32,977 nucleotides of DNA from DATFAS01 sp035254305 (GTDB lineage Bacteria > Bacillota > Bacilli > Aneurinibacillales > RAOX-1): assembly GCA_035254305.1 (NCBI GenBank), contig DATFAS010000037.1, positions 1 through 32,977 on the forward strand, given 5' to 3'. Shown one piece after another: positions 8,907 through 15,539 of this stretch (the stretch's first letter is position 1; every line of letters begins with the position of its first letter). The notes under the pieces are model-generated. The model saw only the letters and a program-made list of their open reading frames with translations, was not told where the DNA came from and searched no databases. A program made the translations under genes and the position numbers.

Positions 8907-8938
8907 AGGTTTCGATCGTTGATGATCGAGGCCTTTTT
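8907..8938 (+). terminator. Terminator after tRNA-Met
   Basis: An 11-bp stem with two G-T pairs (AGGTTTCGATC with GATCGAGGCCT), a 6-nt loop (8918-8923) and a run of T at 8934-8938. It likely ends an rnpB-tRNA transcript as well as any tRNA-only transcript. Confidence 0.85.
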
Positions 8939-8974
8939 AGTTTTGATACTAACCTAATTTATGCGGTGGAGACA

Positions 8975-9030
8975 GAGGCTAAGGGATTGACATAACGAAT
9001 CCGAAAGTCTTTGTTGGCATACAAATAGTA
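8975..9030. repeat. Degenerate, internally deleted copy of the 112-bp repeat
   Basis: GAGGCTAAGGGATTGACA matches the first palindrome of the neighbouring units, and AAAGTCTTTGTTGG (from about 9004) matches the end of their second palindrome. The roughly 38 bp between them in full units are missing. It precedes the two full units directly. The alignment was made by eye. Confidence 0.5.
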
Positions 9031-9240
9031 AAAATCAGCTGAATCAATAGAGCTAAGGGACTGACAGGCCTCTATTTCTATAAAACTGAGGGAATATAGA
9101 GAAATAAGGAACCGTCAGACCCTTGTGGACCGTCGAATCAGTAAAATCAGCTGAATCTATAGAGTTAAGGGACTGATAGGCCTCTATTTCTATAAAACTG
9201 AGGGAATATGGAGAAATAAGGAACCGTCAGGCCCTTGTGG
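9031..9240. repeat. Tandem palindromic repeat array A (two units, period 112 bp)
   Basis: Positions 9031-9128 recur at 9143-9240 with about five substitutions in 98 bp, separated by a 14-bp spacer. Each unit carries two related palindromic segments 51 bp apart: one starting CTAAGGG at 9053 (TTAAGGG at 9165) and one starting ATAAGG at 9104 (and 9216). In each unit the two arms can also pair with each other to form an imperfect stem of about 30 bp, with the loop around AAAACTGAGGG. No open frame or promoter is evident inside. The array lies between the tRNA terminator and the darA-like leader. The same architecture recurs at 20814-21080. Confidence 0.85.
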
Positions 9241-9296
9241 GTACGAATTTAGAGAATTATTCATACAATAATTTTAAAAATTCTAATCAGTAATCA

Positions 9297-9440
9297 TATA
9301 ATGAAAGAAAGTCCCTTCCTGGGGCTACAGTTTCTTCTGAGGCAGAAAGTATAAATAATCATTTGCTTTAAGTGATGCCTTCCGATTTTTATCTTATAGG
9401 AGAAGAGGATTCAACGTTGTATAAAAAGGAGGTTGGGTGT
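9297..9440 (+). promoter_or_regulatory. Possible promoter and structured leader of the darA-like gene
   Basis: A perfect TATAAT at 9297-9302 has only a poor -35 (TTAAAA near 9274). The 138-nt leader after it contains two small hairpins: AGTCCC/GGGGCT near 9310-9326, and TTTCT/AGAAA near 9331-9350. No known riboswitch is recognised. The leader ends in an AAAGGAGG ribosome binding site at 9426-9432. Confidence 0.35.
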
Positions 9441-9770
9441 ATGAAAATGGTGATTGCAGTGATACAGGATAGAGATTGGGTAACCCTTTCGAAGGAACTA
9501 ACTACCCATGGCTATGGGGTAACGAAGCTTTCGAGTACGGGTGGTTTTCTACGGCAAGGTAATACGACCATTATGATCGGTACGGCTGATGAACAAGTGG
9601 ATGCTGTCCTTGAATTAATACGTACTCATTGTAGGAAAAAAGACGTCCCTATGACATTATATCCTTCCAATATCACTGATTTGAATATACTATCTCCATC
9701 TGTAAGCGTTACCGTCGGGGGTGCTACCATATTCGTCATGAATGTAGAAAAATTCGAGCATCTAGAATAG
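9441..9770 (+). CDS. darA: DarA/YaaQ-family PII-like cyclic-di-AMP receptor
   Basis: Small trimeric PII-like protein of the family that binds cyclic-di-AMP; its downstream partner is not settled. The 109 residues match the length of B. subtilis DarA. Family marks are VIQDRDW near the start, VTKLSSTGGFLRQGNTT (about 27-43), IMIG, and the C-terminal VGGATIFVMNV strand. I chose the ATG at 9441 because AAAGGAGG lies 8-10 nt upstream; an open frame back to 9372 adds an unconserved N-terminus without a good site. In B. subtilis the gene sits near tmk and holB, so this copy beside argG is out of the usual place and may be a relocated gene or a paralog. It is transcribed alone and followed by its own terminator. 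Confidence 0.87.
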   Translation: MKMVIAVIQDRDWVTLSKELTTHGYGVTKLSSTGGFLRQGNTTIMIGTADEQVDAVLELIRTHCRKKDVPMTLYPSNITDLNILSPSVSVTVGGATIFVMNVEKFEHLE

Positions 9771-9790
9771 ATTTGAATAGAATTGGATAG

Positions 9791-9822
9791 GAGAAGTCGA
9801 AATGCTTTGACTTCTCTTTTTA
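9791..9822 (+). terminator. Terminator after the darA-like gene
   Basis: An 8-bp perfect stem GAGAAGTC/GACTTCTC, extendable by AAA/TTT, followed by TTTTT. Confidence 0.85.
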
Positions 9823-9843
9823 CTTGATTGAACGTAAAAACCT

Positions 9844-9859
9844 ATTGAATTTTTATTAG
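9844..9859. promoter_or_regulatory. Likely ArgR operator (ARG box) at the argG promoter
   Basis: Read on the minus strand, the site is CTAATAAAAATTCAAT. It matches 12 of 14 central positions of the Bacillus ARG box (TGAATAAAAATTCA, from memory of the B. subtilis argC operator). It overlaps the -35 element of argG, which fits repression by arginine-bound ArgR/AhrC. The function is inferred from sequence and position only. Confidence 0.6.
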
Positions 9860-9873
9860 TTATCATGCATAAT
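9845..9873 (+). promoter_or_regulatory. SigA-type promoter of argG-argH
   Basis: TTGAAT (9845-9850), 17-bp spacer, CATAAT (9868-9873). The start codon of argG lies 35 nt after the -10, giving a short leader with AAAGGAGATG before the ATG. Confidence 0.75.
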
Positions 9874-9907
9874 GTTACACAGAACGATTTAAAGGAGATG
9901 TAAGTTC

Positions 9908-11161
9908 ATGAGCAAAGATAAAATTGTTTTGGCTTATTCCGGCGGATTAGATACCTCTGTAGCTATTAAATGGTTACAGGATACTTATAATTATGACGTA
10001 ATTGCAGTAGCATTGGATGTTGGTGAAGGAAAAGATCTAGAATTTGTTAAAGATAAAGCAATCCAAGTAGGAGCAATTAAATCCTATGTGGTGGATGCGA
10101 AAGAATTATTTGCAGAAGAATTTGTACTTCCAGCATTGAAAGCTAATGCTATGTACGAAGGGAAATATCCTGTTGTTTCTGCATTATCTAGACCTCTTAT
10201 TGCTAAAGTATTAGTTGATATTGCTGCTGAAGAGGGAGCGGTTGCGATTGCACACGGTTGTACGGGAAAAGGAAACGACCAAGTTCGTTTCGACGTGTCC
10301 ATCACTGCTCTTAACCCAGATTTGAAAATTGTAGCTCCTGTTCGTGAATGGGGAATGACTCGCGATCAAGAGATCGAATATGCACAGAAGAACAATATTC
10401 CTATTCCTATTAATTTGGACAATCCATACAGTATTGACCAAAATCTTTGGGGACGTGCTTGTGAGTGTGGAGTATTAGAAGATCCATGGGCAGAACCACC
10501 AGCTGGTGCTTATGATCTAACTGTTGATATTGCAGATGCTCCAGATACTCCAGAAGAAATCGAAATTGAATTCGTTAAAGGTAAGCCAGTTGCCATTAAT
10601 GGTAAGCAAATGCTTCTTAGCGAGTTAATTCTTGAATTAAATCAAATTGCTGGTAAACATGGTGTTGGACGTATCGACCACGTAGAAAACCGTTTGGTTG
10701 GTATCAAGTCTCGTGAAGTATACGAGTGCCCTGGTGCTATGACATTAGTTTTAGCTCACCGTGAATTAGAGTTCTTAACTCAACCACGTGAAGTTGCACA
10801 ATTCAAGCCAGTTGTCGAGCAAAAGGTTGCACAGGTGATTTATGAAGGACTTTGGTTCTCACCAATCACAGATGCATTGAAAGCTTTCGTTGAAGAAACT
10901 CAAAAGTTTGTTACCGGAACGATCCGTGTTAAACTATTTAAAGGACATGCTACGGTTGTAGGACGTAAATCTGCTCACTCTCTATATGATATGAAGTTAG
11001 CAACATATGGAGCAGAGGACACATTCGATCATAAGGCAGCGATTGGTTTTATCGAGCTTTATGGAATGCCTACTAAAGTGTATTCTCAAGTAAATCGTAA
11101 AGATTTAGACAATACACCAAAAGCAGTCATTATCGATAAGAAAGAAGCGGTGAAACAATAA
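9908..11161 (+). CDS. argG: Argininosuccinate synthase
   Basis: ATP-dependent condensation of citrulline and aspartate to argininosuccinate, the step after ArgF. The 417 residues include the PP-loop AYSGGLDTS (about 9-17), HGCTGKGNDQVRF (about 117-129) and NLWGRACECG. The ATG at 9908 has AAAGGAGATG 7-10 nt upstream. Codon use differs visibly from the flanking genes, with more GCT, GTT, GGT, CGT and ACT, a pattern usual for highly expressed genes. The stop overlaps the argH start by one base (TAATG). The gene is a transcription unit separate from argCBD-carAB-argF, with its own promoter and a likely ARG box. Confidence 0.98.
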   Translation: MSKDKIVLAYSGGLDTSVAIKWLQDTYNYDVIAVALDVGEGKDLEFVKDKAIQVGAIKSYVVDAKELFAEEFVLPALKANAMYEGKYPVVSALSRPLIAKVLVDIAAEEGAVAIAHGCTGKGNDQVRFDVSITALNPDLKIVAPVREWGMTRDQEIEYAQKNNIPIPINLDNPYSIDQNLWGRACECGVLEDPWAEPPAGAYDLTVDIADAPDTPEEIEIEFVKGKPVAINGKQMLLSELILELNQIAGKHGVGRIDHVENRLVGIKSREVYECPGAMTLVLAHRELEFLTQPREVAQFKPVVEQKVAQVIYEGLWFSPITDALKAFVEETQKFVTGTIRVKLFKGHATVVGRKSAHSLYDMKLATYGAEDTFDHKAAIGFIELYGMPTKVYSQVNRKDLDNTPKAVIIDKKEAVKQ

Positions 11162-12582
11162 TGAAGTTATGGGGCGGACGTTTTACTAAAGCAACGGATA
11201 AATTAGTGGAAGAATACACCGCCTCCATTTTCTTTGATCAGCAGCTTGCCAAGGAAGATATCCAAGGAAGCTTAGCCCATGTTACTATGCTAGGAAAATG
11301 TGGCATCCTCCCTCAGGAGGATGTCACTGTTATTAAGAATGGGTTGAAAAAGGTTGCTGGAAAAATCGAAAATGGAGAAGTAGAATTTACTGTAGCCAAT
11401 GAAGATATTCATATGAATATCGAGAAAATGCTGATTGATGAGATTGGACCCGTAGGTGGTAAGCTGCATACAGGCCGTAGTCGTAATGACCAGGTTGCAC
11501 TTGATATGCACCTTTATCTGCGTGGACAGGTCATCGAGCTTGTCGAGTTGGTTAGTCGTCTACAGGATTCATTGATTACACAAGCAAATGATAACTTAGA
11601 TACGATTTTACCAGGTTATACTCATTTGCAACGAGCCCAACCCATCCTTTTTGCTCATCATTTGATGGCTTATGTAGCTATGCTACAGCGGGATGCAGAA
11701 CGCCTAATGGAAGGTTGGAAACGAATCAATTCCCTTCCACTTGGTGCCGGAGCATTGGCTGGGACTACTTTCCCCATCGATCGTGAATATGTAGCAGAGT
11801 TATTGAAATTTGATCGAATCTATATGAATAGCTTAGATGCTGTAAGTGATCGTGATTTTATCGTGGAATTTTTGTCTGCATCCTCTCTATTAATGGCACA
11901 CCTTTCACGTCTCTGTGAAGAGCTTGTGATGTGGTCAAGCAATGAGTTTTCGTTTGTCGAGCTTGATGACGCCTTTTGTACGGGTAGTAGTATCATGCCA
12001 CAAAAGAAAAACCCAGATGTAGCTGAGTTGGTACGTGGTAAAACAGGTCGTGTTTATGGAAATCTCGTGGGGATGCTTACTGTACTGAAGGCATTGCCGC
12101 TTGCCTATAATAAGGATATGCAGGAAGACAAGGAAGGCATGTTCGATACCTTGAAAACTCTTCATGGAGCATTATCCCTATTCATTCCAATGATTGCTAC
12201 TATGAAAGTCAAGAAAGAACAAATGCGTAAAGCAGTTACCCAGGATTTCTCTAATGCTACGGATTTGGCTGACTATCTTGTAAACAAGGGATTACCTTTC
12301 CGTCAGGCACATGAGGTAGTAGGGAAGGCGGTGCTTTATTGCATCCAACAGGATAAGTATCTACTTGATTTAAGTATGGAAGAATATAAAGAATTCTCCA
12401 CTCTATTTGAAGATGATATTTACTCTGCGATTGACGTCGTTCAGGTTGTCAATGCTCGTAACGTACTTGGTGGAACGGCAAAAGGCCAGGTAGTGAAGCA
12501 AATTGCCTATATGCAGCAGCTTAAAGCTGTTACAGATAATTGGGTAGGAGAAACAAAGGGAAAAATTGAAGTGGATTTATAA
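11161..12582 (+). CDS. argH: Argininosuccinate lyase
   Basis: Splits argininosuccinate into arginine and fumarate, the last step of the pathway. It belongs to the fumarase/aspartase superfamily. The 473 residues include GRSRNDQVALD (about 103-113), the T-H-Q region PGYTHLQRAQP (about 150-160) with a catalytic histidine, and the mobile signature loop GSSIMPQKKNPD (about 277-288) holding the catalytic serine. It is translationally coupled to argG through a 1-nt overlap and followed by a strong terminator, so argGH is a two-gene operon. Confidence 0.97.
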   Translation: MKLWGGRFTKATDKLVEEYTASIFFDQQLAKEDIQGSLAHVTMLGKCGILPQEDVTVIKNGLKKVAGKIENGEVEFTVANEDIHMNIEKMLIDEIGPVGGKLHTGRSRNDQVALDMHLYLRGQVIELVELVSRLQDSLITQANDNLDTILPGYTHLQRAQPILFAHHLMAYVAMLQRDAERLMEGWKRINSLPLGAGALAGTTFPIDREYVAELLKFDRIYMNSLDAVSDRDFIVEFLSASSLLMAHLSRLCEELVMWSSNEFSFVELDDAFCTGSSIMPQKKNPDVAELVRGKTGRVYGNLVGMLTVLKALPLAYNKDMQEDKEGMFDTLKTLHGALSLFIPMIATMKVKKEQMRKAVTQDFSNATDLADYLVNKGLPFRQAHEVVGKAVLYCIQQDKYLLDLSMEEYKEFSTLFEDDIYSAIDVVQVVNARNVLGGTAKGQVVKQIAYMQQLKAVTDNWVGETKGKIEVDL

Positions 12583-12596
12583 ATCTTTTCTGTTAC

Positions 12597-12627
12597 AGAG
12601 GTCTGCCTTAGGGTAGACCTCTTTTTA
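12597..12627 (+). terminator. Terminator of argGH
   Basis: An 11-bp stem (AGAGGTCTGCC with GGTAGACCTCT, one G-T pair), a 4-nt loop and TTTTT, 15 nt after the argH stop. Confidence 0.9.
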
Positions 12628-12999
12628 GTAAGGGTAAAAAACTGTGATTTCCAATTCATTTCGGTGATCCAAAGAATCTTATTCAGATGAGAGGTCTATA
12701 TCCCACTTTGATAGGATACAATAATTTACAGGTAATATTTGTAAATTAAAATTTTATCTATTAGTAGAAGGAAATACATATCCCATGCAGAATATGTAGT
12801 GTTAAGGGGAAATCGAATTGGTTATAAGGAGAGGTATTTTTTTATAACTTTGATAGTTCAAAAGTACCTGATTTAAGCATAAAATGTATAGACACTAGTA
12901 ATCAGGGAGGATTTTTCACTCTCTAGTAGCAGGATCATGTAATCATAATAAACAACCATGCTTTCGCAGAAGGTTTTATTGATAAAGGAGGAATTTTTA
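12628..12999. other. 372-nt AT-rich intergenic region before the Spo0E-like gene
   Basis: No gene is recognised. It contains a perfect 8-bp inverted repeat, AATTTACA (12723-12730) and TGTAAATT (12740-12747), which could be an operator. A TACAAT (12717-12722) with a poor -35 lies next to it, and a weak TTCAAA/TAAAAT pair lies near 12855-12885. I see no Spo0A box and no copy of the palindromic repeats found at 9.0 and 20.8 kb. The region ends with the AAAGGAGG ribosome binding site at 12984-12991. Confidence 0.4.
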
Positions 13000-13200
13000 A
13001 TGGTATTGAAATCAGCCGTATTTGCTAATTCAAAGCTGAACTTGGATACTTTACTAAAAGAAATCGATCTCCTCCGTGCCTACTTAAATGAAATTAGTAA
13101 AGATTTGGAGGATCTCTCCAATCCAAGGATTGTGGAAGTAAGCCAAACCTTAGATCATTTGCTAAACGATTATATTCAATTGGCTACTCAACACCAGTAG
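13000..13200 (+). CDS. Spo0E-family aspartyl-phosphate phosphatase
   Basis: Small two-helix protein of the family that dephosphorylates Spo0A~P (Spo0E, YnzD, YisI types) and so restrains sporulation. The 66 residues end with the family signature SQTLDHLLNDY, with Ser48, Asp52 and Tyr58 in the expected spacing, after an amphipathic first helix (about 15-37). I chose the ATG at 13000 because AAAGGAGG lies 8 nt before it. The frame is open back to an ATG at 12958, but that start has no ribosome binding site. It is a single-gene unit, convergent with the VanW gene. Which response regulator it acts on cannot be told from the sequence. Confidence 0.82.
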   Translation: MVLKSAVFANSKLNLDTLLKEIDLLRAYLNEISKDLEDLSNPRIVEVSQTLDHLLNDYIQLATQHQ

Positions 13201-13217
13201 ATGTTACTCATCATGAA

Positions 13218-13250
13218 AAAAGGGATAAACCCTATGGGTTTATCCCTTTT
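13218..13250. terminator. Bidirectional terminator between the Spo0E-like and VanW genes
   Basis: A perfect 15-bp hairpin (AAAAGGGATAAACCC with its complement, 3-nt loop TAT). It gives a T-run on either strand and sits between two convergent stop codons. Confidence 0.92.
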
Positions 13251-13254
13251 CCTT

Positions 13255-14610
13255 TCAACTGCCCACATGTACGATGGCTGATTGAGGTTCATAGATATCG
13301 GTAGATACAAGGATTTTATCCTTCACCTGTCCATTTTCCTTCACAATCTTATAAACCTCAACTTTATAACCGGTTCTCCCTGAACTAACTACTCTGCGTT
13401 CCCCTTGAGCTAAGGAAGAATCGGTGACAACCTTTGTGGAAGGTTCTAATACACTGACCGTTTGGGAAGTGATTTCGATTTCACGGTTTGCAGGTGCACT
13501 GCCAAACATTTTTATCGTGAGTTTTCCGTTTAGAGCAACCGTTTTTATTAGAATGTCGTTAGGAGTGCTATTTTTGAATTTGAAATTGATCGTATCATCG
13601 GAGTAGGTGGCGTCTCGGCCTAAAGGAATGTACCCTACAGGAAGAGAATGATGTTGTCTTTCTACTATATCTAGGTTGGAGAGTAAAACAGCATTATATA
13701 ATGTGCTCGAAACCTGACAGATCCCACCGCCAATTCCCATTTCTAATCTACCCTGAACGATTTCTGGGGCAGGTTGGTATCCATATTTTGTTTCGGTGTC
13801 CTTAATTATTTTACTATAATCAAACACTTCTCCTGGTTTTAGCAAAACGTTATCTAATGTTTTAGCTGTGGCCTCTACATTATGTGTTCGACCACCTGCA
13901 TTGGCGACGTAATTCGTTGAGAATTCAGCGACTTTACGTTCGATCCCAGACTTTTTTAAATCATCTAGTGTAATATGTGCTTTCGTATCTACCATAGGTA
14001 AGGGGATTGTAACCGATTTTTCTTCCATCAGGGTCACCATAGATATGGCAGTTAGCTGTTTACTTAATTGTTCTAGATCTAAATTCGTTGCTGATTGATC
14101 GGGTTCGAATTGGACTTCATCCTTATCGGTGATCGACCACTTGGCATCTTTAGGCTCGTGATGGAGAAGATCGGCCCAGGTTTGCTCAAATTTGTTTTTA
14201 ATCCCTGGTTCATCCCACGTTAATGCTAGAGTGTAATCTATTCCTTTTCTTGCTTTCCAGCGTTTCCAGGCTCTGCTGACAAAATTTCCTTCATGCCCAT
14301 AGGAGAGAACGGCATTCAAGGCTTTCTCATCATCCATTTTGACAGGAAGATCCTTAACTAGCATGATTCTTTTCTCACCAGAAGGTAGGGTGAATTCGAT
14401 CGATTCTCCTAGAAGCCCCTCTTTTTTCTTCTCCCATTCTGCATGCAATGCCTCTTTAGACAGTCCACCTACCTTCCATTTCTCTAAAGTCAAGCCTGGA
14501 GGAATAGTAGGTTGATTGGCATAGCTGTACATCCCACCAAGAGACAATCCAATCACAACGAGGGGAGCTACTACACCGTATAAAAGCCATTTTTTATTAC
14601 TTAAAAACAC
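13255..14610 (-). CDS. VanW family protein with C-terminal G5 domain
   Basis: Predicted membrane-anchored envelope protein. On the 454-residue frame that begins at 14619, a transmembrane anchor is at about 11-31, a PG_binding_4-like region at about 60-220, the VanW domain at about 230-365 (FSTNYV, then the hallmark GGGICQVSSTLYNAVL, then ERQHHSLPVGYIPLGRDAT) and a G5 domain at about 370-450. B. subtilis YoaR is a related VanW/G5 protein. The role is not established: the VanW name comes from vancomycin clusters, but this chromosomal type is not by itself a resistance gene. I prefer the GTG at 14610 (451 residues) because AAAGGAG lies 8 nt upstream; the GTG at 14619 abuts that site. Confidence 0.88.
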   Translation of the reverse strand: MFLSNKKWLLYGVVAPLVVIGLSLGGMYSYANQPTIPPGLTLEKWKVGGLSKEALHAEWEKKKEGLLGESIEFTLPSGEKRIMLVKDLPVKMDDEKALNAVLSYGHEGNFVSRAWKRWKARKGIDYTLALTWDEPGIKNKFEQTWADLLHHEPKDAKWSITDKDEVQFEPDQSATNLDLEQLSKQLTAISMVTLMEEKSVTIPLPMVDTKAHITLDDLKKSGIERKVAEFSTNYVANAGGRTHNVEATAKTLDNVLLKPGEVFDYSKIIKDTETKYGYQPAPEIVQGRLEMGIGGGICQVSSTLYNAVLLSNLDIVERQHHSLPVGYIPLGRDATYSDDTINFKFKNSTPNDILIKTVALNGKLTIKMFGSAPANREIEITSQTVSVLEPSTKVVTDSSLAQGERRVVSSGRTGYKVEVYKIVKENGQVKDKILVSTDIYEPQSAIVHVGS

Positions 14611-14684
14611 TTTCCCCACTCCTTTCCACCATCAATGTTTATGCACATCTGGTAAAAACATGCGAGTTATTCATTTGACAGAGA

Positions 14685-14693
14685 TGATATAAT
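14685..14693 (+). promoter_or_regulatory. Extended -10 promoter for ftsE
   Basis: TGATATAAT is a TGn extended -10 with a consensus TATAAT at 14688-14693. A TTGACA at 14675 is only 7 bp away and cannot serve as the -35. Transcription from about 14700 would include the PspC-like stretch before ftsE. Confidence 0.5.
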
Positions 14694-14717
14694 AGAGAAG
14701 TCTATATTTAACGAAAC

Positions 14718-14852
14718 ATGTCATTTCCTAGGAAATATAAGGGAAAGGGCAGGATTTGTTCCGGTATATGTCGAACATTAGGCATGGATAAAGATACTAT
14801 TTTGAAAATAATTGTTTTCTTTTACGTAAGAGACATTAAGCAGGTGATGGAA
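14718..14852 (+). pseudogene. PspC-like remnant or N-terminal extension in frame with ftsE
   Basis: 45 codons open in frame into ftsE. The reading KGRICSGICRTLGMDKD followed by TILKIIVFF resembles the core of PspC domains (pattern VCGGIAEYLGID then IVRIIVV), the small membrane-associated phage-shock-type domain. Cysteine, glycine, LG-D and II-V positions line up with one insertion. No ribosome binding site precedes the ATG at 14718, and no other in-frame start has a good one. The stretch could be a decayed pspC gene, an untranslated leader or a real extension of FtsE. The alignment was made by eye from memory of the domain. Confidence 0.4.
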
Positions 14853-15539
14853 TTGATAGAGATGGTAGACGTATGGAAGACTTACCCAAATGGGACGAAT
14901 GCACTTCAAGGAATTGATGTGAAGATTGATAAGGGTGAATTTGTTTATGTGGTGGGTCCTAGCGGAGCTGGTAAATCCACATTTATTAAGCTGATGTATC
15001 GTGAGGAGAAGCCGTCAAAGGGCAGTATTTTTATCAATGGGTTTCACCTTGGGAAAGTAAAAGAAGGACAAATTCCAAAGGTAAGAAGAAGTATTGGAGT
15101 CGTGTTTCAGGATTATAAGTTGCTGACCAAATTAAGTGTTTATGAAAATGTAGCTTTTGCCCTAGAAGTAGTGGAGGCTCCAAGGAAGACGATTCGTTCT
15201 CGAGTGATGGAAGTGCTTGATCTAGTAAAGCTAAAGAATAAGCTTCGATCCTTTCCCACAGAGTTATCCGGAGGAGAGCAGCAGCGAGTATCTATCGCAA
15301 GGGCATTGATTAATAATCCGGGAACAATTATTGCAGATGAACCGACAGGTAATCTTGACCCTGAAACATCATGGGAGATCATGCGCATCTTCGAAGAAAT
15401 TAATCGAAGAGGCACAACGATTGTGATGGCCACGCATAACCGAGAGATCGTAAATACCATGCGTAAGCGTGTCATTGCGATCGAGGGCGGAAAGATTGTT
15501 CGTGACCAGGTAAGGGGGGATTACGGTTATGAAAGCTAG
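14853..15539 (+). CDS. ftsE: Cell-division ATP-binding protein FtsE
   Basis: ABC-type ATPase that works with FtsX to switch on cell-wall hydrolases at the membrane. From a TTG start at 14853 the product begins MIEMVDVWKTYPNG and has 228 residues, the same length as B. subtilis FtsE. The TTG is preceded by AAGCAGGTGAT, one mismatch from the ideal Shine-Dalgarno, at 8-nt spacing; the ATG at 14847 lies too close to it. Walker A GPSGAGKST is at 35-43, followed by the Q-loop VVFQDYKLL, the signature LSGGEQQR, Walker B TIIADEPTGNLD and the switch histidine in ATHN. It overlaps ftsX by 11 nt. Confidence 0.95.
   Translation: MIEMVDVWKTYPNGTNALQGIDVKIDKGEFVYVVGPSGAGKSTFIKLMYREEKPSKGSIFINGFHLGKVKEGQIPKVRRSIGVVFQDYKLLTKLSVYENVAFALEVVEAPRKTIRSRVMEVLDLVKLKNKLRSFPTELSGGEQQRVSIARALINNPGTIIADEPTGNLDPETSWEIMRIFEEINRRGTTIVMATHNREIVNTMRKRVIAIEGGKIVRDQVRGDYGYES

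Noticed and set aside
9031..9240. CRISPR array
   Set aside because: Only two units, with no short direct repeats separated by unique spacers; the units are palindromic and nearly identical over almost their full length.
8815..9260. tRNA-linked integrated element or att site
   Set aside because: No integrase, phage or plasmid gene and no direct repeat of the tRNA 3' end follow; the region is explained by a terminator and the repeat array.
13255..14610. Vancomycin resistance gene
   Set aside because: A VanW domain alone, without vanHAX-type genes and with a G5 domain as in ordinary Bacillales envelope proteins, does not indicate glycopeptide resistance.
14675..14680. TTGACA as -35 of the ftsE promoter
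   Set aside because: Only 7 bp separate it from the TATAAT, too short for a SigA promoter; the TGn extended -10 is a better explanation.
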